Made by a program: the position numbers and the translations under genes. The notes beneath the pieces are model-generated. The model was given only the letters and a program-made list of their open reading frames with translations, did no database searches and was not told the origin of the DNA. Shown piece after piece: positions 8,656 through 20,167 of a DNA stretch of 22,923 nucleotides. The DNA comes from Haplomitrium mnioides (Eukaryota > Marchantiophyta > Haplomitriopsida > Calobryales). Location: positions 1 to 22,923 of the forward strand of contig JBNGIS010010364.1 of NCBI GenBank assembly GCA_049999725.1, given 5' to 3'. Within the stretch, counting starts at the first letter, position 1. Every line of letters starts with the position of its first letter.

Positions 8656-11600
8656 CTACAAATAGCTTAATTCATGTAGAACGATTAACAATCATGAAAA
8701 TCACATGTGCTTCTACAGTGGAAAAGATGCAAACGTCAACATGGGGAGACTTGCAAAGTAAAAATAGTGTGTGAAGAATATATATTCAGCTTCTTGTAAT
8801 ATGTGAGAAAGGCATCAAATTTTACAAAGTCTCCTCGAAAAAAAATTGAATTCAATGAAGTAAGGGGCAAAGATGCTTTCAAAAAGGATTTCATTGAGGT
8901 GTACAAAAAAAGCATATACTTTGGAGTCCAATCACAATTAGACTTTGGAGTTCATGCTTCTAAATACTATGAGGTTCTTATATACAAAGACTCAAAAGTA
9001 CATGCATAAACAGACTCTATTGTTTAAAATGTCTTGTACACCTTAAATCACTTATCCACATTAACATTTCTATTGTTTTTTTTCTATGAACCAAAATTTC
9101 TTGCTAACTTTGTTAATATGTACTCGGATGAAAAAAATGTGGAGAGAGATATTGTTTAGAGAGCGCAAGAAGCAAGAAAGTCCATGAATGCATGAGCATC
9201 GTTAAAATTGTATTTATCTTGTGCTTGTATCGATGAAGTGTAGAAGTAAAAAAGTTGCATATTCATCTTTGTTTGCTTTCAATCTTGTAAGTAAATATAG
9301 GAAAATAATAAATGATGAAGCATGTGCTTACTACAACAACATTGTTTGAATTTCATATTTAGAGTACGAATATGTAAGTTATAAGAGATCGAATGTACAT
9401 GCATATAGGAGTCCATGTTTTATTTTTATTTTAAGATATTGTCTTATCAATACATGTGTATATTTGGCTGATCTTGTTTGATTTTTTTCCTTTCATTAAA
9501 TAGCTGGAAACTAAAAGAATATGTTTGAAATTTTTTAATGATGAATTCTATGTGTGTCTAGGTGTCTTTGTTTCATTGAATGTTTCTAGTAATTTTTCTG
9601 TGTTTTTTTTTAATATTTTGATCTCAAGAGTATTGCTATTAAACTTGAAAATATTACACAACAATATTTTTATATATATATATTGATGTATCATGCACAA
9701 TGATCCTCACCGTTTTAAGGGAAAACTACAAGATTCTTCTGTAGTCATGAGTGAGTTGGATTTCTATATTTTATTGAGTCTATGTATGTATTTTATGTAT
9801 TTTATGTTAACAAGATCTTGAGATGGAACATCATAAGATAAAGAGAAGTTTTGCAAGTTATAAGCTATATAGGTATTGGAGAGAGAATGAGAATAAGTAC
9901 ACAGTAGGTGAAGAATAACAAAAAAAAAACAAGATTATCTAATGAAGAGAAACATAGAAAATTTGAGTCAATCATGTACTTCTTCTGCAATTTGGTTGTT
10001 CTTCTTGCATGATAGATTGAATCCTCTTTAACTTTGGTGATCTTCCTTTTTGGCTTGGATTTTTTTACTTTTGTCATTTGTGGACCTTGAAAATCAATTC
10101 ACTAGTTCCAATTCAGAAGATAACTATGATTGATAGTAAGGTGAAGACCTTTTAAAAGTTCCTATTTTTTCTCTATATGTCGCAACCAAATGCATTTTTT
10201 TCAAAAACCAGCATAAAAGTAAACCTTTGCCAAAAAAGTTTGTCTTCATTAAATCTTAGCTATTCACTATTGATCTTGGTTTCACTTTCAGTTTTCTCTC
10301 TTCAATCACTATCACCACACAAAAGTTATCTTTGTGCCATTTTTGGGTGATATATCTTTTCTTCTAGTCTAATTGACTTTGGATGTGTGAAGGTATCAAA
10401 ACACTTGACCTACAATAGTGTTTCTTTGTGGTTGTAGTGGATAAAAGGATATGAGTCACCCATAGGTGATGTTAGAAATTGTAATCTCTCTTATATTCTT
10501 TGGTTATTATTGTTGTCAATTGGTGAAGCTTAGAGGCTTCTTTTTTATTTCCCCTCATATGACTTTGATGTAGAGTGCACAATGAAGAGAGAGGTGGGTA
10601 AAAGTATGGCTTCACTTCTCAACACACAAAAAATTTCTCCACAATCTACAAAATATAAGAACTCAATAAGAAATATCTCTCAAATACTCAAAATCTTCAC
10701 TCTAAGTTCTATTACTCAAAACTTGCTTGCTCTTATCTTTGTTAACTATTAACAAACTCCTCACTCTATGAAAAATCATTTCGTAAATATTTGTCATGCA
10801 AGGATTCTTCAAAGTAGCTCCTCCAAGATTCCTTCAAGTGCTTCTCCAATGGTCTTTATAAGAATGAACTCATTACTCAAGTCTAGTCATGTCTCTTTCT
10901 CTCTCTTTGTATTTCTTATATTCTTGTCTAGCTCATTACTAGAGTAGAACTGAATGTTCTATCACCTTAGTTGAGGCATCCATGGCAATTATTTCTCTAA
11001 ATATTAATTCATAAAGATACTCTAAAGTAGTGCTACCTTGTATTTATCTTTTTCAAGAGTAAGCTTTCTATTTGGAGCTTTTCTTGTCCAAGAATCTAGG
11101 CAAGTGTTCAATGGTTTTTATATTTTTTATAGTATGCTAGTACAAACCCTAAGTTGCTACTTTAATATTCCTTCAAAAATAAAGTCAAAGAATAAATTGA
11201 ATTTTCTCATATTTAGTTGATTCTAGAACAATCTTCATAAAATCCTCAATACTAATCAAATCTTAAATTACATCTTATTGTAAAGCTCGTAAACTAAGTT
11301 TCTTACTTTAATCTTGGTATACATTAGATATTTCACTTCTCTAAATTTGCAATGTTAACCTTAGTAACATGGTGTATTTCTTTTTAAATATTAGCTTCTA
11401 TAGAATTAAGATAAGAACAAAAATCTAAAAATTTTGTTATTGAAGTGCTATCAATTCATCTCTTGATATGAGAAAATTTCGCAAAACATTCCTTCTCACT
11501 TTATCAAACTTATACTCTCATAGTTTTGCCAAGTTTGCTGAACATCAAAGTAGAATTATTAGTAGACTTAATGACCAGAGGAGTGATGCACGAAGACTCT

Positions 11601-13695
11601 AAATCTTAATTGAGTAACATCAAAATGCCGATCTTGATAGACTACTTTTTTCAGTCCTTCTTGATCAATAAATGAAACGTCATAAGACAACAAACAATTG
11701 TGTAGGCTATAAGTTGATAGCTAGTGAAGAGGTAACCATAATAGGTGTAGAAGATTAAGACTATCTCATAAAGAAGTACATGAAAAATCTAAATCTGTCA
11801 TTTGTTTTTGCAAATTTGCTAATCTTTTGGAAAAGTCAACTCATTCATTGGTTATTCTTATTCAAAAACCCACTACAATCAGCTTTAGACTTTTAAAAAT
11901 TTTCATATTGTGTCTCTATATGCCTTAACCATTTTGGTTTCTTTGGAATACCATTATAGAAAGGAAACCACTACAAAAAATGTTATCTCTTCTCTCTTAG
12001 TTGACTCTTGGATCTTCACTTTCTTTTTTTCTTGCCACTATGAAGTACTTTGAATGCATTGAAGAAGCTTTATAAACAAGGTAATATGATCAAGTGATTT
12101 TGACAATTTTGGAAAGCAAGCTAAAGGTTGGAATACATCATATATGAGAAGAACCTTAAATCCTCCTTCAAGAAATGTTACGATATGATGTGGTGAAAAA
12201 AAAGAATGCTCTAAAAAATGAAGACAAGGATTTTTTACTGGTCTTTTCAATTTTTTGAAATTTTCATTGTATAGATCAAGTTTTGAGGTTGTTAAATAGC
12301 AACAAGTCTTTTAAGAGCATGAAGTTACCCAAGATAAGTCTTGTGGATGCAAAAGTTGGTTAAGTGCGAGGCTTTCATTTTGAGTTTAGTGAAGATTAAA
12401 GGCACAAGATGTAGGGTGACAAAACGTAGCATGAAGTCTATACTTGGTATTCAAATCTATATGGGGTGTGCGGATTTGAATTCAATGACCAAACATGACA
12501 CTTGCTATGTACTCTTCTCTTTAGTCAATAGTCAAACGTGCTAGGTATATGTTTCTTGTATTTGTTTTTCAGACCTTTACTTAGATTCATGCTTTTTATT
12601 GGAATTTCAAATGTTAACTTTAATTCAAAAGGCAACTTCACATGCAATTGTGTTATTTAATATGTTTTATAAGTCATTTTTAAGTTAAGATTGTATGGAT
12701 ATATACTTTCTACCTCTTTAGTCATTTAGTCAGGACAAGGTATCAAGCTTGTACTCCCTACTTATCTTCCTTCTCATATTTTCTTTTGTTTCCTTCCTCT
12801 TAAATCTTAGTAGACTTACTTATCTTAAAACCAAAATGAGTTCACTTATCTTCAAAGTTTAAAAGAAACACTTTGAACAACATTGGTTCAAACTCTTAGT
12901 TGTTCGTAACAAAACCCTTGATTTTAAGTACATGTGGCTTAGAAGTGAAGAAGAGTTAAGTTTTTTTAAGTTAGTAGAAGCCACAAACCTCAATTTCTGG
13001 TTGGGTATTTTGTGGATAATCGTCATCTCTATTTTTGGTTACTTTTTCTTTAGACAATCCATCAAGATACTTATAGGCATTAAATTTGTTGTGTACTTGG
13101 CTAGTTGTTTTTTGTTTACCAACAAATGGGATTTCATGAAGAAACTTTTCATCTCATACTTGTCATGTTTTCCTTCAAAAGTTGTCTCTTGAAAGAAGGT
13201 TTATTGATGATCTATTTGTTCTTTATGAAGAAAAAAATTGGATTTTCATGTAATTTGATGATCGTGATATAGAAGGAGGCATCTATCTTGATAGGTATGT
13301 GAGATGAACTCTACCTCTAATGGCTTCTCTTGCAACATTTTAGATCTAAATAATACTCAATCTAAGAAAGGAATAAAAGTCAATATTTTTTATAAGCATA
13401 ACTAACGAGAGTATGCAGACATTAAGATAGCCATTATGCCTTATATTTTATCAAATATCTTAGATACATCTAAATTTGGATTATTAAATAGCAAATTCTT
13501 TAGGTTTATTTGTCTTTGTTGCTCTAAGGATTATTTTTAATCTCAAATGGTAGGTATCATTCTCCTTAAGTATAAAGATTATCCAATTCACAAGCCTATA
13601 AACAAAACTAGAGGTGTGTTTACTCAAGTAAAACTATTGTTTGGATTATAAACTATGGGCATTTTCAAAGTTTCTAAGTTTATAATAGGGACTTT
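8656..13695. other. 5-kb AT-rich intergenic sequence, no recognisable gene
   Basis: The frames here (for example 8803-9009 at 68 codons, 9865-10077 on the - strand, 12341-12544, and 12932-13192 at 86 hydrophobic codons) are short and lack recognisable motifs, so I treat them as chance. There is a short TA run near 9670-9682. A possible LTR edge at 10470 is listed separately. The right end is the insertion site of the copia element. Confidence 0.45.
10470..10556 (+). mobile_element. Possible left edge of a diverged LTR related to 2839-3747
   Basis: TGTTAGAAATTG at 10470 differs by one base from the start of the 909-bp LTR, TGTTGGAAATTG. A 14-bp exact match, TTTTATTTCCCCTC, lies 73 bp in here (10543-10556) and 80 bp in at the LTR (2919-2932). 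Between them both copies have a GC-containing stem-like stretch followed by T-rich sequence. The rest does not align by eye and no right end was found, so this is tentative. Confidence 0.25.
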
Positions 13696-13700
13696 TATTT
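13696..13700. repeat. Left target-site duplication (TATTT)
   Basis: Five bases just before the 5' LTR. They match TAATT after the 3' LTR (20353-20357) at 4 of 5 positions. A 5-bp duplication is what copia integrase leaves, and one mutation is plausible given the LTR divergence. Confidence 0.55.
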
Positions 13701-13876
13701 TGTTCTAATCTAGTCTAACCCTTGATTAACTAGAACTAAACCCTACTTGAGTTAGTTCTATAGGTAGTTAGAACTACCTCTAACATATATATCCATATGT
13801 ATTATTTTATCATAATAATATATGTTAGTGTGTGTGGAAGTTGAGAAAGATAGTTACTTGCCTACATTTTATAATA
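13701..13876 (+). repeat. 5' LTR (176 bp)
   Basis: It starts TGTTCTAATC. It aligns end to end and without gaps with 20177-20352. The right end, ATAATA here and ATAATG in the partner, has probably decayed from a canonical CA end, so the boundary could be off by one or two bases. An AT run (CATATATAT, about 13784-13792) could supply a TATA box. Confidence 0.9.
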
Positions 13877-13892
13877 CTCTATCAGCACGCTC
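13877..13892 (+). promoter_or_regulatory. Candidate primer-binding site
   Basis: CTCTATCAGCACGCTC directly follows the 5' LTR. It shares TATCAG with the common plant site TGGTATCAGAGC, which pairs with the 3' end of initiator-methionine tRNA, but differs elsewhere. It may be decayed or may use another tRNA. Confidence 0.4.
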
Positions 13893-14636
13893 TTAGTTTA
13901 TATATATTTCAATACCTTCTTTAAAAAATTCGCCATTGGAAATTTATGGCCTAAAATTGACGTATTTGCTATGGATGATTGTAATTAGCTTGCTGCATAT
14001 ATTGACTGACTTATGACAATGGCGAATTGATGCATTCTATGGAGAATTCCTCTTTAATTTTATTCAAAATCTCAAAGTTTAAGACATGAAGATAAGATCT
14101 TATCTACATTTATATTTTGTAAGACAACTAATTATCTAATTTCAGTTAAAATATTTCTCATTCTCCAATTTAGTTTCTAATTTTTCTAACCTCATCTACA
14201 AACTTTTCACATTTATCTATTTGCTTAATTGAGAAAAACTAAACTCATATTAACCTTAAAAATATTTTCCTCTAACTAGCATACTCATTTCTCTTTCTAA
14301 TTTAATGATTACTAAAACACACAATTTAACTAAGTATAGAAACTAAATATACGAGATCTGTTCATACATTTAAAGTAGTATTTTACAGAAATTGCAAATT
14401 ATAACAACAGGATCATTCTTGTTTCTCATCAACACCTCTCAAGCACATAGAACTTGATTTATGTTATCACAATCCACGATAGTTCTTGCAATATGAGCCA
14501 TCCATGTTTTCATTTCAAGTATTATTAGAAATTCTACCTATCTTCCAACTCATCTAATATATAACAATCTAGTTGACCTACTATAGATATTACCTTGAAC
14601 ATTTGACATTTTATACAGCATAAATATTATAGAAAG
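13893..14636. other. Long leader between primer site and gag
   Basis: About 745 bp of AT-rich sequence without coding potential. In many copia elements gag starts much closer to the primer site, so this may contain an insertion. It holds a 12-bp inverted repeat (13927-13938 with 14017-14028) and a perfect 16-bp palindrome at 14090-14105 (AGATAAGATCTTATCT). Confidence 0.6.
13927..14028. repeat. 102-bp segment bounded by 12-bp inverted repeats
   Basis: AATTCGCCATTG at the left is a perfect inverse of CAATGGCGAATT at the right. The size and terminal inverted repeats fit a very short MITE or a stem-loop in the leader RNA. No convincing target duplication is visible at its flanks, so the class is not settled. 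Confidence 0.5.
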
Positions 14637-15435
14637 GCTCAATTTTAAAGAGTTGGCAATAGATGGGTCAAACTACCTCTGATGGAGCCTTGATGTAGAG
14701 GTTCACCTTGCAGCTAAAGGTCTTGAAGATACCATTCTTATCAAAGAAGGTCCTAACCTATAGAACAAAGCCAAGGCATTAATGTTTATGAGACACTATT
14801 TGGTAGAATGCCTTAAAACACAATATCTCAATGAATATAATCCCATAAGGTTATGGAACCGAATAGTGGCACAGTATAGCTGCAAGTTATTTTGTATAAT
14901 CTCGCAGCTTGCTATTTGTGGACATCTAGTGGATGATCTTGAGCAAATTGAAAAAACCTTATCTACATTCATGCCAACAATTTGGTGTTAGCAGCACAAT
15001 ATAGAAATATGAATTTCAATCAATACTCACAGTTTATTGCTCACATATTGGTAGTTGAAAAACATCAAATTTTACTCTTAGAAAATTTCAAGTTGATGCC
15101 ACCTTGAACCCTGCCAACGCTAACACCACCTACTATGCCATCAACATATAATATCAAAGAAATGTTTGGAGGAGAGGCATATACAGTGGAAGAAGCTCCT
15201 TCTTTAGAGAGAGAAATGTAGGCCGAATGCAAAACAACCCAAGATGGAAGAATAGAAGTACTTACCGTGGACAAGCTCGAGGAAGAAACACCTTTAGAGC
15301 TCCATTCAATAGGAATGTGACCTCCTTGAAATGTCATCAACGTGGGACTTTAGAACATACTAGAAGAGACTGTCAAGTACGTGCACATTTGGCTAGACTA
15401 TATACAAATCAATTAAACACTACAATGACATAAAC
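14637..15435 (+). pseudogene. copia gag (capsid and nucleocapsid), decayed
   Basis: Frame 1 reads FKELAIDGSNYL, a stop, then WSLDVEVHLAAKGLEDTI and HYLVECLKTQYLNEYNPIRLW, the conserved N-terminal gag block of plant copia elements. About 30 codons expected before SQLAICG are missing. A frameshift near 14975 leads into frame 3 (QYRNMNFNQYSQFI, LVVEKHQILLLEN). An Arg-rich stretch in frame 2 follows (YRGQARGRN). The zinc knuckle at 15332-15373 reads CHQRGTLEHTRRDC: the second Cys of the usual CCHC pattern is Arg, so zinc binding is probably lost. Stops lie at 14680 and 14761. Gag would form the virus-like particle and bind element RNA. Confidence 0.85.
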
Positions 15436-15499
15436 ACAATGAAATTTCTTGGAAATAAACCAAGATCTTACATAGTACATAAGTGTAGCAATCTTACAA

Positions 15500-15860
15500 A
15501 AATCTCATGCTGTTGGGTATGTAAATGAAATGCTTCTTTTGGATGAACCAATAACCTTCATCATAGACAATGGCACGTCACACTCTATTTTAAGAAAAAA
15601 GAAATGCTTTTCATCTATTACACCATCTAATAGGACCATAACTACCATTATAGACCAAAAACAAATAGAGTAAGGCCATGGTCCAACATAGTTATATTTC
15701 CGAGTGGCACAATTATCCATATAGTTGTTGTTATATTTGCACCTATAGCCACACTCAACTTGATTAACTTCCAAGATTTACAAGCAAATCAACTACACAT
15801 ACATATTGATAATCAACAACAAAGAGAAGTCTTCATCATTATTCAAAAATAATCACATGG
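15500..15860 (+). pseudogene. copia aspartic protease, active site altered
   Basis: Frame 2 reads LLDEPITFIIDNGTSHSIL. Copia proteases have D[ST]G at this place; here it is DNG at 15566-15574. KKKCFSSI and an isoleucine- and threonine-rich stretch follow, as in the family, but in-frame stops interrupt it. The enzyme would cleave the Gag-Pol polyprotein. The 89-codon frame on the opposite strand is only an antisense shadow. Confidence 0.78.
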
Positions 15861-15939
15861 TATACATATTAAAGAGACACTACTTGCACAACCCCTTGAT
15901 CTGTGTGTGACACAAATACATACATACTTAGTCAAGCAA

Positions 15940-16680
15940 ACTGTAACAAGTATTACAACATTATGGCATAATAGACAAGGACACCTAGGAACCACTATGT
16001 ATAGAAGACTCTTTTACAACTCAATTAGCACACTACTTGATGCACATACATAGGTCATGAAAAGACCATGTCTAGCTTGCTCACAAGGAAACTTTTCTAC
16101 ACATCCAGCCATATCAAAATTGATCCATACCATTTCCAAATGTTTGGAGCATTTAAATGCAGATGTTTGTGGTCCCATTGAACCCATTTGATGATTTTTG
16201 TCTCATATTAGGCATAGAAGCCCAATACCTTGTGCCTTATGTACACTTTAAGAATGGTTTAGCTGAATCTATTATAAAATGGCTGCAGTTGATCGCCAAT
16301 CCATTATTAATGAGCACACGACTCCTAGTGAGTGCATGAGGCTATGTAGTACTTCACACAACTACATTATTAAAATACGGACCTTCAACATTCAATTCAC
16401 TATCTCCACATCACCTAGCATTTGGTTTACCCCCACATATCTCACATCTACGAACCTTTGGATGCCAAGTCCTGTTCCAATTTTGGGCCCTAAACATGAA
16501 AAATTAGGCCCCAAATACCAAAAAAGGATATACATTGGTTTTGAATCTCCATCTATGATCAGATTCTTAGAACCAACTACTAGGGATGTTTATAGAGTTA
16601 GATTCTAAGATTGTCATTTCTTCAAAGATATATATTTACCTTTATGATCTGAATAGAGTTCAGATATTGTAAATAATCTT
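15940..16680 (+). pseudogene. copia integrase with central catalytic-core deletion
   Basis: The GAG-pre-integrase zinc finger is preserved in frame 1: WHNRQGHLG (from 15964) and CLACSQG (16069-16089) supply His, His, Cys, Cys. The first catalytic Asp is in ADVCGPI (Asp codon 16162-16164). The frame then jumps, near 16185, to frame 2 with LGIEAQYLVPYVHFKNGLAE, carrying the catalytic Glu at 16265-16267. Only about 34 codons separate Asp and Glu, against roughly 100 in intact relatives, so about 65 codons including the central Asp are gone. C-terminal blocks (HISHLRTFGC in frame 2, then RIYIGFESPSMIRFLEP in frame 1) show another frameshift near 16470. It cannot integrate DNA. Confidence 0.85.
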
Positions 16681-17100
16681 AAACTAATTTGGAAAGCCAA
16701 AGATACATTTCTGAATGATCCTCAAACTCGACAAGTAGAAGTCAAGGTCCAACATATCATCTACATCAGATCTTAGAGAAACTACCAAATGCATTCAATG
16801 ATAATGCAAATGTATCAAGATCACATATTGATGCAATTAATGTCCCTGCAAGGATGCACCCAACTAAAACAATAGCAGTGGACACCATACCAAGAACTAA
16901 GAGAGGTTGCCTTTGAGGATCTAAAGATTTTCGTCCGAGACAATGACAAAGTCTGATACATATAATGGAACCAAATCATGTTCATACACCTATTGAACCT
17001 AAAATACTTCCTTCCGAGGATAATGGGGAAATTTCCATTTAGTATATGCATATAGGGAAGGTATGGTCAAGAGAAAATACTACCATAGATGATTGTTTCG
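16681..17100 (+). other. Decayed linker between integrase and reverse transcriptase
   Basis: This is the position of the variable integrase C-terminal tail in copia polyproteins. I can see only scattered resemblance in mixed frames with stops, and no conserved block. Confidence 0.45.
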
Positions 17101-18500
17101 CATTCTTAATATCACAAGAAATTAATAGTGATCTCTCTGATCCACTTACAGTTCAAGAAGCACAAAAGAGAAGTGATTGGTCCAAATAGTAGGAGGCCAT
17201 TAATTCTGAATCAGACTCACTTATAAAGAGACAAGTCTTTGGCCCTATAATATTTGCACTAATAGATACAAGTTTTGTTGGATAGAAATTCATCTTTGTG
17301 AAGAAAATGAATGCACAAGGCAAAGTGGTCAGATACAAAGCCATACTAGTTGCAAAGGGCTATACCCAAATTTATGGTTGAGACGATGACTTAACATACT
17401 CACTAGTGATGAATGCCATAACACAGATATTTGATTGCTTTGCATTGATTCATAAGCTAGTCATGCATATGATGGATGTAGTCCATGTCTATCTATATGG
17501 CATAATGGATACAAAAGTGTATGTGGGAGAGCCCCTTGAATTACTCACACGAGTAGTATTTCATATTCAAAGATAGTAGTCAAAAACAAACAATGATGCA
17601 TTACTTGCTGGAATTCAGAAAATAACATATATGGGCAAAGGATGACCTATAGTCCAACATACTAAGAGCATAACAAGTCATACTCATCCGCCTTTAGCCA
17701 ATGACATCTCTCAACCTTTAGCTGACATAACCACTCAGCCTATAGCTGATGGGAACTCTAGTGGGACTCTTATCAAGCACTGGAAAGAGCACCAAAAACA
17801 GCCACAACCTTTTGTCCGGCATTTATAGAGTGTGTTTTGCACACCAAATCAGTCTTTAGCTGATTCAATTCCCAATGGACCTACTATTGAGCACTGGAAG
17901 AGGCCACACATGGAAAATCTGTTACAACTTATCAAGGACATTGAAATACATGTATCCAAGAAAGCCCATAAAGATAACAACAAAATGGCCTTTGCAATAC
18001 AGGTGCTATGCTCAATCTATGGCTTAAAACAGAGGGACAGAATCTGGTATTAGACAATCAAGGCTGAGATGCTCACCTTAAACTTCATTAATGAAGATAT
18101 AGCCCCATGTGTATTCCTCAAACAAGAGGGCAAGGAATTTATAATTTTTTCTATATATGTGGATGATGTTACCATCTTAGAAACTCCATCCTTGATAACA
18201 AAGACAATCTCCATATTGAAAGGCATCTTTGATATGAAATACATAGGTCAGCCAAGTTATTACCTTGGCATATAGTATGAATACCTCTCCAAAGGCATAT
18301 TGATCCATCAATCAACTATACAAAGAAGATTCTACAACAGTTTAATATGCAAAGCTCACACCCAGTGAGTACCACTATGGAGTTGAAAACTCTTGACATA
18401 TCGAAGCACATGTTTACAAAGTGAAGAGAAAATAAACCAACCTAAAGATCTGAAAAACTCTATCTATAGGCGACAATAGCATTGTTGTACTTGGCCAACC
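17101..18500 (+). pseudogene. copia reverse transcriptase with a large in-frame extension
   Basis: Frame 3 is maintained from about 17154 to 18275, broken only by single stops. Blocks in order: EAQKRSDW, EAINSESDSLIKRQVFGPI, KKMNAQGKVVRYKAILVAKG, MDVVHVYLYG (first catalytic Asp, codon 17475-17477), SIYGLKQRDRIWY, PCVFLKQEGKEFIIFSIY and an intact YVDD box at 18156-18167. A segment of roughly 140 codons (about 17550-17975), not expected in copia RT, lies between EPLEL and NNKMAFAIQ and is described separately. After 18275 the frame moves to frame 2 (MLYLANQTRPDISFAV at 18482). RT would copy element RNA into DNA; the stops make it inactive. Confidence 0.88.
17550..17975 (+). repeat. In-frame RT extension with 24-bp (8-residue) tandem repeat
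   Basis: Three 24-bp units start at 17691, 17715 and 17739, encoding PLANDISQ, PLADITTQ and PIADGNSS in the frame of the flanking RT. A fourth, SLADSIPN, starts at 17853. The 16-residue module PIADGNSSGTLIKHWK (17739) recurs as SLADSIPNGPTIEHWK 114 bp later, with 7 identical positions. Stops in this frame are at 17574, 17577, 17643 and 17826. The total length keeps the frame with RT on both sides. Confidence 0.7.
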
Positions 18501-18639
18501 AGACCAGACCAGACATTAGCTTTGCAGTCATCCTTCTAGTAAGGCACAAATCCCAACCAACCATTAGACTTTGGAATGGTGTAAAAAGAGTATTCAGATA
18601 CCTACAAGGAACTATAGATATGGGATTATATTTTCCCAA

Positions 18640-19174
18640 ATATATGAGTACACGTATTACTAGTTATGTAGATGCATGATATTTGTCTGATCTTGAAGAT
18701 GCTAAATCCCAAACGAGATATGTGTTTCTTCAAGACACAATAGCTATTTTATGGAAAAGCATTAAACAATCCTTGACAGCCACATTCTCAAAGCACGCAA
18801 AGATCATTGCTCTATATAAAGCCATGAGGAAATGTGTATGGCTCACAAACATGATTGAGCACATCTACAAGAAAACAAGCCAACCAATCCCTACAGAGTC
18901 TACGATTATATATGAGGATAATAAACCCTATGTGGATCAAATAACACATGGCTTCATGAAAGGAGATAGGATAAAACATATAGATGTGAAATTGTTCTAC
19001 ACCCATGAGTAACATGGAGATAAGATTAAAGTTGAATGGATCCTCACAACCTAGAACAAAGCAGATCTCTTCACTAAGCCCTTGCCACCATCACTTCACA
19101 GAGATCATACCCTAGGCATTGGCTTGAGGAAATTATCTACATTTATGAATCAAGGACTAGAACATCATAAATAG
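18640..19174 (+). pseudogene. copia RNase H domain, catalytic Glu lost
   Basis: Frame 2 reads SYVDA, a stop at 18677, then YLSDLEDAKSQTRYVF, ILWKSIKQSLTATFSKHAKI, IIYEDNKPYVDQI and GDRIKHIDVKLFYTHE, then ADLFTKPLP and a final stop at 19172-19174. The usual HAEI motif is HAKI, so the catalytic Glu is Lys, while the Asp residues of YVDA and YEDN remain. It is the C-terminal end of Pol and would remove RNA from the RNA-DNA hybrid. Confidence 0.87.
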
Positions 19175-20167
19175 CATTTTTACTAAGGATTACTTATCTT
19201 TTGTGAGTACACCGTTGACAAATTGCAGCCATCCCAACATCAGTAGATCATCTTTTACACCAATCCAATCTCCATCCAAGTAATCAAGGAGAAGTTCAAT
19301 ACAAGTTGCACCGAGGTATTTTTATTCATCCAGCTGCAGTACATATCAAATCGACCACCAGCTCATACTTCATAGATGGAACCAGCGCTATATTCAACAC
19401 AACAAAAAGATCCTATCACTACTCAAAGACTGAGAGTATACAGAAGTCCTTATCTTTATTTTCTAATAGATCGACAACATTGCTGAATATTTTGATGACA
19501 TCTTGTTCTTCGAATACTTCTAACCAAGTCTTTAGCTTGCAACAACAAACTTCGACTCTATTCAGCTAGAGTTCCCATTCAACGTAGCTATGTTCTTTCT
19601 TGTATCTAGCAGTGCCTTTGATAATCTATCCTATTCCAAGAAATAAACTCAACAATGAAGGTGACCTCCTCGCCCACAATCACTTTTCACCAGAAACAAC
19701 ATTTCTGATTCAGGGGGAGTACTTCTTCTTTTAGCAAACACTTTCTATTTGATTTGCAGCATATATTCGTCATTGACGCAATACTCTTCGCTCCGGAGAT
19801 TTCTGCCATTCCACAATCACCATTGTTTGACTGAGTTCACAAATAGAGCCATAGAGCCCAGACTCGCTTGACTGTTTTCTCTACAAAAACCTAATTTTCC
19901 AAAATATTAAAAAAAAATATACAATTTTGTTTTCATTTATGTTTATACTCTTATTCCCATTTACATATTTCATCCATCCTTACAATACACTTAGAATGAA
20001 CGTTTACAAAAAAATTTCTGACCCCCACAGACATGTTAGGGTTGTGGAGCTTTTTCCTTTGGAGTACGAAGAAGGGTTTTAATGAGACCAAACCCAAAAT
20101 TGTCGATGGCCATACTAGGGTTAGCACCCACTTTAATTTGTGGTTGGTGTTATCCCATGCATCAACC
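19175..20167 (+). other. 1-kb tail between pol and the 3' LTR
   Basis: No known protein is recognised. An 87-codon frame (19306-19569) is Ser- and Thr-rich and has no transmembrane segment or envelope-like feature. The tail holds a second purine tract at 19712-19719. It may be a 3' untranslated region, a decayed extra reading frame, or an old insertion. Confidence 0.5.
19712..19719 (+). promoter_or_regulatory. Second, internal polypurine tract
   Basis: AGGGGGAG is identical to the core of the tract at the 3' LTR (20169-20176) and lies 457 bp upstream. Some retroelements use extra purine tracts to prime plus-strand synthesis. Here the only evidence is identity and orientation. Confidence 0.45.

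Noticed and set aside
12932-13192. 86-codon hydrophobic frame as a membrane protein
   Set aside because: Hydrophobic residues are expected from T-rich codons. No family pattern and no supporting neighbours.
15505-15774. 89-codon - strand frame
   Set aside because: Antisense to the copia protease; a shadow of the + strand coding sequence. The same applies to the - strand frame at 15065-15340 opposite gag.
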